Origin: Ciona intestinalis
Lineage: Eukaryota; Chordata; Ascidiacea; Phlebobranchia; Cionidae
Direction of reading: 5' to 3'
Assembly: GCF_000224145.3 (NCBI RefSeq)
Contig: NC_020167.2
Span: 5,585,647-5,649,646 of the forward strand
DNA length: 64,000 bases
How positions within the stretch are numbered: position 1 is the stretch's first letter; each line of letters opens with the position of its first letter. Below the pieces are notes generated by a model that was not told where the DNA came from, ran no database searches, and saw only the letters and a list, made by a program, of their open reading frames with translations. Shown here piece by piece: positions 1 to 9,939 of the stretch. Made by a program: the position numbers and the translations under genes.

Positions 1-57
1 ATAGATAATTACGGCTATAATAGGTTATGCTTTGGATATTTGACAAGAGTTGTTTAC

Positions 58-236
58 ATTTAGGCAGATAATATCCAAATATTCTGATTGTGTTTTTAAA
101 CAACTAAACAACGGTCTATGGCAGTCGTTAGGATACGGTTTTTATTTCCTTGAATGTTCTTTGTTTACTACCAAATGTGACAAGAAACAAAAAAATAGAA
201 CGAAAAGGTGTTTTATCTCCCCCCACCCTATTATAT
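58..236 (+). mobile_element. Cimi-like MITE, copy 1, 5' degraded
   Basis: It shares the internal GGTCTATGGCAGTCGT and ATGTTCTTTGTTTACTACCA blocks and the right end CCCCCCACCCTATTATAT of a ~195 bp TIR family repeated about 20 times in this window. The left TIR is eroded. Strand follows the orientation with the GGTGTCCCATCT end on the right. Confidence 0.7.
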
Positions 237-622
237 CAATGTAAGGCATGTTATTTGACACGTATAGCAAGCAAAGCAGCTCAATACGTTAATATGGCTT
301 GTTTGTAAAGGGAGTGAACACACAGCGGTTGTACAGACATTGCGTAGCTCAATCTTCTATACAGTTGATAACATTTAAACAAAAAGTGTTTAAAAAAGTT
401 ATATCAAAGTTATAATCATTCTATTTAAAATCTAACAAGCGATATGCTTCTGCTCATTTTCGGAGAAACATAGAGGTTTTGATATCACCAGTATAGCTAT
501 ACTACCTGAGCATTAGTTACTATATGCTAGTGGTTTGAAGTGTGTGTATTTCAGACTATGTGAAAGCAAAGATAGTTCGGTTTTGACTACGTAAAAAGTT
601 GACGGTGATGATTTGTCGGATG

Positions 623-826
623 ATTCTCGGTTTTGACGCGATTTGTTTTTGTTTTTGTTTATAGATTTGTGTCGTCTTTTGTTCGTTTTTAAACATTTAA
701 TATTACAGCATCTGTGCTCGGGAGCAAATTCTCGGTTTTGACGCGATTTGTTTTTGTTTATAGATTTGTGTCGTCTTTTGTACGTTTTTAAACATTTAAT
801 ATTACAGCATCTGTGCTCGGGCGCAA
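623..826 (+). repeat. Tandem duplication of a 5' leader/splice-acceptor segment
   Basis: A ~100 bp unit is present twice head to tail (about 623-727 and 728-826). It differs mainly by one extra GTTTTT in the first copy. Each unit ends in TTTAATATTACAG followed by CATCTGTGCTCGGG, a good 3' splice site, just upstream of the ATG at 846. It therefore duplicates the acceptor of the SHD gene leader, used either in cis or for spliced-leader trans-splicing. Confidence 0.75.
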
Positions 827-845
827 AGTCTTAACTGCTCAACAT

Positions 846-1895
846 ATGGATTTGCTGCAGCTTGAAAACTGGGAGAGAGAAGCCATACTTGAGGTAAATA
901 TACGGTATGGAATTGGAAGTTGGGATTGAATTTGAATGAAGTCCTATTGCAACTTCATAACAACTCAAATATTTTTCAAATTTTGGGAACAGTTGTTTAC
1001 GGGTGTTGAAGCTTTGGTTATATATAACGTTTTCCAATCCCAAAAATGTAACCAATTAACACTGGATACTGGTGCTGTAGGACGAGCTCCCAGATATGGA
1101 ATATAAATAGAACTCATTTCCAACTCATACCCTGTCTTTCCAGGTTTTAAAACGACAGAATGCTCTCCAAGAACGAGAAGAAAGACGGATCAATCAGCTT
1201 GCTGTGCGTGTTCAGCTTCAGAGAGTAAACGACTCACGCAGCGCAAGATTAGAAAGGTATATCCTATACGCCCTAGGGAAAATCTACGCTATATCAGCCC
1301 TTTTAAAGTAGATAACTTATTTTTTTCAAGTCAAATTGTTTAAGCCGACCAACATGCTTCCTAATACTTTGTTACCAGTAAAATTTACCCAATTTTTATA
1401 TCAGCCCTTTTAACGTGGATAACTTAACATTTCCAACTAATATCGTCTAGGTCAAATAACATGGTGCATATTACTCTGTCGGCACTAAAATTTTCCAAAA
1501 TTATATCCAGTGAAATCAAGACAAAAACTGGTCAGTGGCATCGCGAGATATTGCGACGGAGGTACCCAGGCGCAGTAGACGAACCTCCGGTGGCGCTACT
1601 GAAACGAATCTCGAGCGAAATACAAAGTTTAGACAGCAGCACCTCGTGGTCAAGCACCACGTCAACTTCTCAACGCACGGCGGCGCTACCAAGCCGATGC
1701 CGGAGTCGCAACGGTACCGACCTTGCAGGGGTTCGGGAATGGGTAGAAAAGATTACGCATTGCAACGACGATGGCAAGTTTTCGGGTTCGTTATCTGACA
1801 ATGACAATTTAACACCTGATGAACAGCCGATTGATAATATTCAAAGTTTTCATTCGGAATCAATCGACGATAACGGGAACACAGAGTTAAAATAA
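846..1895 (+). CDS. SHD-only synaptotagmin-like (Slp/exophilin) protein, putative Rab27 effector
   Basis: Three exons join in phase: 846-893, 1144-1256 and 1451-1895 (or 1511-1895 using a second in-frame acceptor), giving about 201 or 181 residues. The N-terminus MDLLQLENWEREAILEVLKR followed by QNALQEREERRI matches the SHD1 helix of Slp proteins ([20 protein letters not shown], then an acidic/basic helix). KTKTGQWHREILRRR matches the SHD2 motif (SGQWFYEAKAKRHR). The methionine sits where Slp proteins start. No zinc finger lies between SHD1 and SHD2, as in Slp1 and Slp2. The tail is Ser/Thr/Asp-rich and stops without C2 domains, which ordinary Slps carry. By family knowledge SHDs bind GTP-Rab27 on secretory granules and melanosomes. 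The role here is inferred from the domain alone. A donor missed inside exon 3 could lead to more exons, so 'SHD-only' is provisional. Confidence 0.72.
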
Positions 1896-2429
1896 CACGC
1901 AAACACGTTGTTTTCCACCTAAGAACGTTGTCACTTGTTTTCAGTCTCTAGTTAATTCATATGTTGCAAATATTTTTACTTATTTCTAATTTTTGTTCAT
2001 TTTGTTTTCATTTCCTAAGATGAAAATATAACACTAACGCCAACGTTATTGTGTGCTCATTTATTGTTCAGAGTTTCCGACCAAATTCAGATATTATAAA
2101 GAAGTGGATTTTAACCCTATCTAAAATTTGGAGCCCTTTTTATACTATTTCCATATCAAACATGGTGTGTAAATAACATAGTATAGTTAGATAGTGAGTT
2201 ACATCACAGCTTTTTATACACAGCATACACATACACTAGTGCTGAACACACTATTTGCTAGACTACTTATTAGCTACCATTAGGCGGCATAAAATGCAGT
2301 TTCATCATTAACTACCATACATAATGCACTTAAAATAACAAGGCTGTTCTGCTTATACATTAAAAAAAATCTCACAAAAGATCAACAAACAACAAACAAA
2401 TAAATTCTAAGTATGCAAAGAAACCTTAC

Positions 2430-5100
2430 TGTTTAAGTTGGCCTATCATTGAGGCGCGAGCAGATTCAAGATTCCTAATATATCCTGATCGAACACTGTT
2501 GAATATTATGGAGGTAGATGAGTAAAAAGTAAAATATATTCAATAAAGTATTTGTGCCATTAGTTGAGCTGTTGTTTCAATAGAACAAGATTGTTGTTGG
2601 TAATGTACTAATTGTTCAAAATGGTCAACACTCAAATAGGCCTACTAGAGCAGGGAAAGATTGAACACCTTTGGCACGTATTATCCAAGTATTCTGATGG
2701 TGTTTTCATCAACTGCCAACGATGTCTGAGAGTCGTAACTCGTAAGGATACAGTATTAAAACTCTTTGAATGTTCTTTGTTTACTATCAAATGGTACAAG
2801 AAATTAGAATAAAAGGTGTACCATATTCCCCCACCTTACTACATCTAACAACATATTTGTGCTACGAGTTGAGCTGTTGTTTTACTCAACAGGGCAGGAT
2901 TGTTTTGAAATTTACCAATTAAACAAAATGGTCAATATTTGAATATATATATATATATATATATATGTATATTATATATGCAACTCTTTTAATAGCCATA
3001 TGTTTGCTACCACCAGATAAAAAGCAATGGAAATAGATTTTGAAGTTCTAGTAAAAATTGGGTATTTATCTCACTTACCACCATTCAATAGCTTTCTCAT
3101 CAGATTCAAAATCTTGTGGCCGATTCCTTAAAATTTGATGCATCATGTGCAAGGATGCCATAGCTGTGCCTGCGTGAAACAACAAGTGTTCAAATTTTAG
3201 TTTGTATGAATGTAATTTATTTACTTCGATTGGTGAGACAACGACAGTCGTTATAAAAGGGGTGTATACCGTGTGTTACTTTGTGGGAGACTTTTTGGGG
3301 AGATTTTTTGTGTTTATGTATAGCTCACAATTTAGACAACCGATGAAGGACCATTTTGTTGCAGGAATTGCTGATAAGTGACACACATGTTCACAAGAAA
3401 TTGCGGGAAGACACACACGCTCATAATGGTCGCATCAAACAGCCTTGAACCCATTACCTCTAGGTTAAAGGCGGTCGCCCTAACCACTTTGCCACGCTGC
3501 CAAACAGCTTTTTATTATATAATGCAAGAATTCTGTATGTAAATTACAAAACAATAAATAAGATGAATTCAATCTCTTACCTTCTACTACATCTATCATG
3601 ATGAGGGCAGCTAACGAACGAAGTCTGTTCTGCATTGCCGTGTGAACAGCAATAGCTCCTCCCATACTGTGGCCAACTAAAACAACTGGAGAACAATCTT
3701 CATTCATTTCTTCTATGATGTCACACACGTCACTATGGTTTAAAAAAATAGTTACTTAATTATATTCATGTTACGCATTGTAACGATCACAAATAAAAGT
3801 TAAAATATTTGAGAATATCAGTAAATACAATTAAACATTGTTTTTTAAACTGAAAGTGAGCTAATAAAGAATTTTTATTTGCTACAAGACACCTTTTCCA
3901 TTTTGATAACGGAAACATATAGTAGGGTGGGGGAAGATAGAATGAAAATGTGTCCCATCTTCCCTAACCCTACTTTGCAAAATATAGATATAGTAGGGTG
4001 GGGGAAGTTAGGACACCATTTTATTTCATTTTCTCCTCCCATTTGGTAGTAAACAAAGAACACTTAAAAAATTATAAACTGTATCCTCACGACTCCTATA
4101 GACTGTCTTAATAGCCTAAAATACGATCAGGATATTTAAATATTATATGATAAAGGTGTCCCATACCCCACAAAACTAAATAACCACTAACCAACAGAAA
4201 TCTCATACTTTGCCAGTTGTTCTGAAGACAGATTTGAATCATCTTCTGTGACCGACGAACCATGACCACGTAAATCAGGTGCTATGCATTGGCATTCAAT
4301 TAAGTTTGTCAAGCATTTCTGTTGAAAAGAAAATTATTTAAATAACTATTTCTGGGAATTTTTAATAATTTCTACAGCACTGAAGCCAGCAAAAGCAATG
4401 TTTTTATTTAACAATTTCTGCTTTTTATAATTTTTTCTTATTTTGTTTGGTGTAAACTGCTCTGAAATTATTGTATTTTACCACTTACTGATAAAACAGC
4501 CCAGCTCAGTCCAGAAAAGCCACCTCCATGTAAAAAGACGATCCTTGTGCCAGTGTTTCCCTTCAGATAAACACGAAAAGTGTTGCCACCACTTTTTACA
4601 TCTTTGACTTCCTCAAAATAATTGGTCCACGGCAACACTGAGTAATCTTTTTTTCTACCAACAGAAAACCTACAAATTAAAAATTTCAAGTAGATTTTAA
4701 TATTTCATGTTTCAAATCACCAAATTAAGGTGGCAAAGAAAAAAAACTTATAATCTTATATTTACTAACAAAATATTACTTTTTATCACTTCAGATTTCT
4801 GTTCGAAATATTTTTTTAAATCAATTACAATTTAAAAAGTTCTTAATCATTTAGCAATTAGGCTACCATTACTTTTTAAACAATTTCCTTTTTTTTAACA
4901 AAAACATTTTTTAAATCACTTTTAAATTAGAAATATTTTAAATCATTAAACAATATCAACATTACATGAAACTGAATACATAAATAACAATTAACATTAC
5001 ATGAATAGTTGCCAAACCTGTTAGCTGACGGAGGTTGAGAGGTTTGTGCTGGTAGTGGGGGAAGACCTTGTTTTAATACATTCTGACGCAGAGAAGACAT
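2430..5100 (-). CDS. PPME1: Protein phosphatase methylesterase 1 (5' six coding exons; C-terminal exons not found)
   Basis: Exons in transcript order are 5100-5018, 4669-4489, 4318-4209, 3732-3581, 3169-3079 and 2495-2430. All phases agree. The protein starts MSSLRQNVLKQGLPPLPAQ, continues with FLHGGGFSGLSWAV (oxyanion-hole region) and CIAPDLRGHGSS, and carries the nucleophile elbow VLVGHSMGGAIAVHTA. It then runs VVEGTAMASLHMMHQILRN and EWCVRSGYIRNLESARASM, all collinear with vertebrate PPME1. The enzyme is a serine hydrolase that demethylates the C-terminal leucine of the PP2A catalytic subunit. The last ~190 residues, including the catalytic histidine, are not recognisable between 1 and 2429, where the oppositely oriented SHD gene lies. 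They may be beyond the window start with that gene nested in an intron, or lost from the assembly. Confidence 0.9.
2555..2945. repeat. Direct repeats flanking a MITE
   Basis: The segment 2555-2640 (ATTTGTGCCATTAGTTGAGC ... AAAATGGTCAACACTCAAAT) recurs, diverged, at 2851-2945, on either side of a MITE copy. An (AT)n tract follows at about 2945-2970. The arrangement lies in PPME1 intron 5 and suggests a local duplication that captured or was split by the MITE. Confidence 0.6.
2641..2844 (+). mobile_element. Cimi-like MITE, copy 2
   Basis: A degraded family copy with recognisable CACCTTTGGCACGTATTATCC, TTTGAATGTTCTTTGTTTAC and CCCCCACCTTACTACA. It lies inside a PPME1 intron. Confidence 0.75.
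3238..3512 (-). mobile_element. Cics-like composite SINE, copy a
   Basis: It contains the ACGACAGTCGTTATAA end, the ACAATTTAGACAACC core and a degenerate tRNA-like head (GCCTTGAACCCATTACCTC ... AACCACTTTGCCACG) read on the minus strand. It lies in a PPME1 intron immediately beside exon 4. Confidence 0.75.
3917..3975 (+). mobile_element. Minimal Cimi-like MITE (TIRs only)
   Basis: A ~58 bp element made of the two family TIRs (TATAGTAGGGTGGGGGAAGA and CATCTTCCCTAACCCTACTT) with almost no interior. It is followed 13 bp later by a full-length copy, so it looks like an internal-deletion derivative. Confidence 0.7.
3988..4172 (-). mobile_element. Cimi-like MITE, copy 3
   Basis: Left TIR is TATAGTAGGGTGGGGGAAG. 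The interior has TTTGGTAGTAAACAAAGAAC and ACACGATCAGG-like blocks, and the right end is a degraded GGTGTCCCATACCCC. It is in a PPME1 intron, just downstream of exon 3. Confidence 0.8.
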
Positions 5101-5697
5101 GGTTTTGGGACAAAAATCAGTTTTAGTTCAATAATATTTATGTATCATGTTACTATGCAAACTACAGTCTAAAATGTAAGTTTAATTATATTATTTATAT
5201 AAAAACTAGTTTGTTTAACAAACATTTAGACAACTTATTCAAAACAAATAGAATGCAAAATATTTAATTACCGATTGACAGTTTCTAATTGCATAGATTC
5301 ATTATTGGAAACACCAGTTAAATTAAATTAATGTACGGTAAAACGCAATGTTACCTAATGTTTAAATTGAATTTTCTGCAAAATAAATTAAAATTGAAAA
5401 ATAATTTACCAATACTCAACACAAAATGTTTAACAACATAACACAGTAAAATATATAAGCATATACAATACAACATATAACATTTTAAGGTGAAAACTGC
5501 CATAAGCCAATTATTGTGAGCAAAATATACAACATGGGGGGAAAGGATTTTTAATATGATAAAGCCTTGGATGCAACAGCAACACTTTCTAGTTGACACT
5601 TTTTCTTCTTTTCGTTCAATAAATAACATGATCTTCGCTATCGTTTTCGAAGAGATAAATGAAATTTATGTTATACTACTTCATGTCCAAATCATAG

Positions 5698-8600
5698 TTA
5701 GTAACAGCACTCCTGTTTCTGCAGCACATTCTTACAAGGTGAAGTCTTCCCAGCCACAGTTACTCGATGCAGAATTCGTAATCCTGCTGTTTCTACTGAC
5801 GAAGGTATGCTGCCAGCTCTATGGCCAACTGCGAGGTTGTCAGACAATATAAAATCTCCAGTTTCCAACCACTTATGGGAGTATACAGTAGCAGATTCAA
5901 TGGCAGATTGTATAGCAGAAATAACAGATTTGTTTTCCTAGAAAATTAGGGAATTGAGTAAAAGAAAAAAAATCTGGAAAAGTATTTAAATTTCTTGAGA
6001 AATAAAAAACACATAAAAGGGAGTATACAGTAACACATTCAATGGCAAATTGTATAGCAGAAATAACAGATTTGTTTACCTGGAAAATTAGGGAATTGAG
6101 TAAAAGAAAAAAATCCGGAAAAGTTTCTAAATTTCCGAGAACAAAAAAAAGATTACAAAAAAAACTTCAAATGTGAAAAAATGTAATAGCAGTGCAACCA
6201 CTAATGCTATGTCCAATAGAAACAGTGAGTAAAAATGTGAATATGTTAAACCTTCACATAACAAGAATTGAATGTTAGCAGCCTTTACCTCTTCATTCAA
6301 TAAATCCAATTTCCCACTGGTTGGGTCATAATCTCTAACAAACCCGCTCGTCATGCCTTGGTGGAAACACATAGTGGGACGGCCAGTTAAAGGGTGGAGG
6401 TAGATTAGTGGGTGGCACAGGTGATTGCGTCGATCACTTAACATCCAAACGTGATCTAAAAACTCTCGTTGTTCAGGACTGAAACTAGAGAATAGTTTGT
6501 GGTGTAAACCTTTTTCAAGTTTAGTGTTATGTAAAGCTTATTTAATATACTAAACTAACGAATGAATAGAGTCACTGGAAATGAATGTTAAGGTAAGGAA
6601 ACATACACACAACACAACCAATGTAACTTTCTTTATCCTCGCTAGTCAAAAATGACTACAGTTTTAACACAGGTGTTCTGTTTCATACAGTTTGTGCTAG
6701 CTTACAAGATAAGTATTTTATTTTGTGGGCAATTATTTTTTTAAGGGGGGAATTTTTTTTCATTTTTATGTGTGGCTGGCAATTTAGACAAGTGACCACT
6801 CGGTTGGAGCATTTGCCGATAAGTGTCTTGCCCAAGGACACATACTCCTATAATGATAGCAGCGACGAGTCTTAAACCCATTACCTATGGGTTATAGAAA
6901 AGCGAGTTAACCACTGCGCCACAGCACTGTAGTATGAAACAGCTTTACCTTTCTACCACTTCAGTGAGTGGAATGAACATAGTATCACCTCCTGATTTAG
7001 CAACAGATACCATGTGATATATTGAGTGACTGTATGGTTCACTTCGAAAGGTCCCATCTATATGCCACCCGGACATTCCCACACCAGTGCAGCCTAATAG
7101 AAATAAAGTTTTAATGCCTACGTACATTTGTGTTAACTTTGTTTCAGTAAACTGTCTTTTTTGGCATTAAACTTGTCTATTTCCACCACAGGTGATTGAA
7201 GATAGGAATAAATAGAAAATGAAAACAGAAAGACAAACCCGATAAAAACCTTTACAAACTATTTTGTTACTTTTATCACCAGGCATAATGTAAATGATGT
7301 TCCAATGGCTCATCTGGTATGAAAAACATGTGTATTTCTGACGTTTCATCTGCTATCCAGCAAAATTTTTATCAAGGAACATTCAGTTTTTATACCAGAT
7401 AAGCCATTAAAAGAATATCTTCACAAACAACACTAAATAATTCATGTTAATAATAAATATAAATAGTTGGTATAACATACCTTGAGCTGGGTCGTTAGAA
7501 ACCCGAAATATATCAATGTTAGGAGACATTGGATGTTTGGCTATAAGAAACATTATCAATTTCCCCAAACCATTTANNNNNNNNNNNNNNNNNNNNNNNN
7601 NNNNNNNNNNNNNNNNNNNNNNNNNNCATCTCATATACTATATAACATTTTGAAACTTATAATTTTGAAAAAAAATATTTTGTGTTTGTGGGACTTTCAA
7701 GAGTAAACGTTTCGTAACGTCTTTTCATAACCTGCTATACGTTTCATGACGCAAAAACTACCCAATAGTACAATTTTTGATCATTTTACAGCTCATGTTC
7801 CAACAAGGCGGGTATGAAAGAGTCAATAAACTGACTTATGTGGGTAAAAATATTTTTTCCTATAAATATAAAAAGATTCGAAATTCTAGATTCGGAATTC
7901 TAGATTCGAAATAAAGTATTCTAGGATATCCTAGAATACCTAATTATTCTGTAATGTGCATCCCTAGTTCTGTTTCATACAGTTTGTGCTAGCTTACAAG
8001 TTAAGTATTTTATTTTGTGGGCAACTATTTTTTTAAGGGGGGGATTTTTTTTCATTTTATGTGTGGCTGGCAATTTAGACAAGTGACCACTCGGTTGGAG
8101 CATTTGCCGATAAGTGTCTTGCCCAAGGACACATACTCCTATATAATGATAGCAGCGACGAGTCTTAAACCCATTACCTATGGGTTATAGAAAAGCGAGT
8201 TAACCACTGCGCCACAGCACTGTAGTATGAAACAGCTTTACCTTTCTACCACTTCAGTGAGTGGAATGAACATAGTATCACCTCCTGATTTAGCAACAGA
8301 TACCATGTGATATATTGAGTGACTGTATGGTTCACTTCGAAAGGTCCCATCTATATGCCACCCGGACATTCCCACACCAGTGCAGCCTAATAGAAATAAA
8401 GTTTTAATGCCTACGTACATTTGTGTTAACTTTGTTTCAGTAAACTGTCTTTTTTGGCATTAAACTTGTCTATTTCCACCACAGGTGATTGAAGATAGGA
8501 ATAAATAGAAAATGAAAACAGAAAGACAAACCCGATAAAAACCTTTACAAACTATTTTGTTACTTTTATCACCAGGCATAATGTAAATGATGTTCCAATG

Positions 8601-9639
8601 GCTCATCTGGTATGAAAAACATGTGTATTTCTGACGTTTCATCTGCTATCCAGCAAAATTTTTATCAAGGAACATTCAGTTTTTATACCAGATAAGCCAT
8701 TAAAAGAATATCTTCACAAACAACACTAAATAATTCATGTTAATAATAAATATAAATAGTTGGTATAACATACCTTGAGCTGGGTCGTTAGAAACCCGAA
8801 ATATATCAATGTTAGGAGACATTGGATGTTTGGCATAAGAAACATTATCAATTTCCCCAAACCATTTACTGATTTCAACTTGACGACTTCCATCCACCAC
8901 ACCCTATAGTATGTAGACTATATATATATATATATATATATACATACATATATTTTCTATGATGTTGTGTTGTTATATTAGAAAAACCATGAATAGAACC
9001 TGAAGTTATGTGTAGAAGTATAGTATTAATAGAGTAACAAAACAAGCGTTTCACATTTGTTATTCGCTTGTGCTGTGCAAAATGTTTCCCCAAATGTAAT
9101 TGTACATAACATGCTTAGTTGAGCCAAATTTGGTGTGATAAGTGCCTGATTGCACTGTTTACCCTTAATGGTAAAACCAGTTACACATAATCATAGTATG
9201 GAAGCCAGTTGCAAATATAAGTATAGCTAAGAAAAATAACAAAACTAGTGACGAATGCTCTAGTACGTTATATAGTATAGAGGGTGGAAAGTGTTATAGA
9301 GATTGGTACTTTTGGTTATTGGTTAGACAGACTTAGAGTCAGAGGTTTCTGAGGTTATATGATCCGTTGTTAGTAGCCGTTTAGCGGTCACATACGTAAT
9401 AGGAGAGGGGGGATTTTTTACTAGCACCAACATAACAATACAAAAGTTCCAATAACCTGATTTCTAAACACTACTAATCTGTGCCTCGTCACATCTTCTT
9501 TAATTCTTTCCACTGTGACTTGGTCCAGTTGACGTTTAAGATCGACACCAAAAACTTCTATCCCAACTGGAATTGGAGACCATTTATAATTGGAATGAAT
9601 CATTTTATTTTTCATTCCCTGCCTGATAAACCCATTCAT
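5698..9639 (-). CDS. TauD/TfdA-type Fe(II)/2-oxoglutarate-dependent dioxygenase
   Basis: Exons in transcript order are 9639-9457, 8903-8774, 8386-8242, 6478-6289 and 5937-5698, about 295 residues, the usual TauD length. The phases agree. N-terminal GIEVFGVDLKRQLDQV and HRLVVFRNQ match the family start. The iron ligands are the HxD in GWHIDGTF and the distal histidine in NLAVGHRAGS, with the 2-oxoglutarate-binding arginine in LRILHRVTVAGK. Family members hydroxylate taurine, other sulfonates or related small acids and release sulfite or an aldehyde. The substrate here is unknown, and the short length and TauD-like N-terminus argue against BBOX1/TMLHE. A second near-identical copy of exons 2-3 (7576-7481, 7093-6949) sits between exons 3 and 4 and is read as an assembly or haplotype duplicate. 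It carries one extra base in exon 2 relative to the other copy. Confidence 0.82.
6017..6110 (-). repeat. Partial copy of dioxygenase exon 5 and its splice acceptor
   Basis: 6017-6110 repeats 5877-5970 with a few changes. It contains the first ~60 bases of exon 5 plus its 3' splice site and upstream intron. It has no in-frame continuation and acts at most as a decoy acceptor 140 bp ahead of the real one. Confidence 0.75.
6620..6935 (-). mobile_element. Cics-like composite SINE, copy b
   Basis: Minus-strand copy with a tRNA-like head (AACCCATTACCTATGGGTTA ... GTTAACCACTGCGCCACAGC), the core ACAATTTAGACAAGTGACCA in variant form, and the GTTCTGTTTCATACA segment. It lies next to dioxygenase exon 3. 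Confidence 0.75.
7240..7412. repeat. Foldback repeat, copy 1
   Basis: An imperfect inverted repeat. GGCTCATCTGGTATGAAAAA with TATTTCTGACGTTTC is mirrored by TTTTTATACCAGATAAGCC. Relatives occur at 8533-8705 (duplicate block), 17395-17475, 24980-25065 and 54728-54918. It ends near GTTACTTTTATCACCAGGCA. Confidence 0.65.
7577..7626. other. Assembly gap of 50 N
   Basis: A run of exactly 50 N interrupts the first copy of dioxygenase exon 2. The round size suggests a gap of unknown length. Confidence 0.99.
7627..7975 (+). mobile_element. hAT-like MITE, 5' end lost in the gap
   Basis: Its body (GACGCAAAAACTACCCAATA, TATTCTAGGATATCCTAGAA) and right terminus (TTCTGTAATGTGCATCCCTA) match the complete element at 33931-34247. 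It interrupts the Cics SINE that is intact in the other copy of the duplicated block. Confidence 0.75.
7976..8228 (-). mobile_element. Cics-like composite SINE, copy c (second copy of b)
   Basis: Same sequence as copy b but beginning at the TTCTGTTTCATACAG segment, where the hAT-like MITE has been inserted. Confidence 0.75.
8533..8705. repeat. Foldback repeat, copy 2 (in the duplicate block)
   Basis: Identical counterpart of 7240-7412 at the 1293 bp offset of the duplication. An (AT)n tract follows at about 8920-8942. Confidence 0.65.
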
Positions 9640-9752
9640 AAATTTCTACAACCTACAAATATGTTGCTAACTTGCTAGTTCGTTACCATTATGCAGGGGA
9701 TTACCCGCGTAACCAGCACAAGATCTATATTTGGCCGATTCATAGATATAAA

Positions 9753-9930
9753 ACTGTGGGGTAAGATGGGACACATTTAGCACATATCCACACTGATGGC
9801 GTTTAAACAATTAACAGCGGTCTATAACAGCCGTAAAAAATACGGTTATATTTCTTTGCATGTTCTGTCTACCACATGCGACAAAAAAGGAGAATAAAAG
9901 GTTGTCCCATCTAGCCCAAACCCTACTATA
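9753..9930 (+). mobile_element. Cimi-like MITE, copy 4
   Basis: GTAAGATGGGACACATTTAG at the left and CCCAAACCCTACTATA at the right flank the diverged family interior. It lies about 115 bp upstream of the dioxygenase start codon. Confidence 0.8.
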
Positions 9931-9939
9931 CAATATATA

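Larger units (their letters stand above)
6675..8868. repeat. Near-identical direct duplication of ~0.9 kb around an N gap
   Basis: 6675-7576 and 7970-8868 are the same sequence with only scattered differences. Both include a Cics SINE, dioxygenase exon 3, a foldback repeat and exon 2. Exon offsets are a constant 1293 bp until one extra base near 7543. The first copy stops at the gap inside exon 2, while the second continues into exon 1. The pattern fits two haplotypes joined in tandem by the assembler rather than a functional duplication. Confidence 0.8.

Noticed and set aside
7481-7576. Extra tandem exons 2' and 3' as a genuine internal duplication of the dioxygenase
   Set aside because: Near-identity including intron and repeats, an adjacent N gap, and broken exon order favour a haplotype or assembly artefact.
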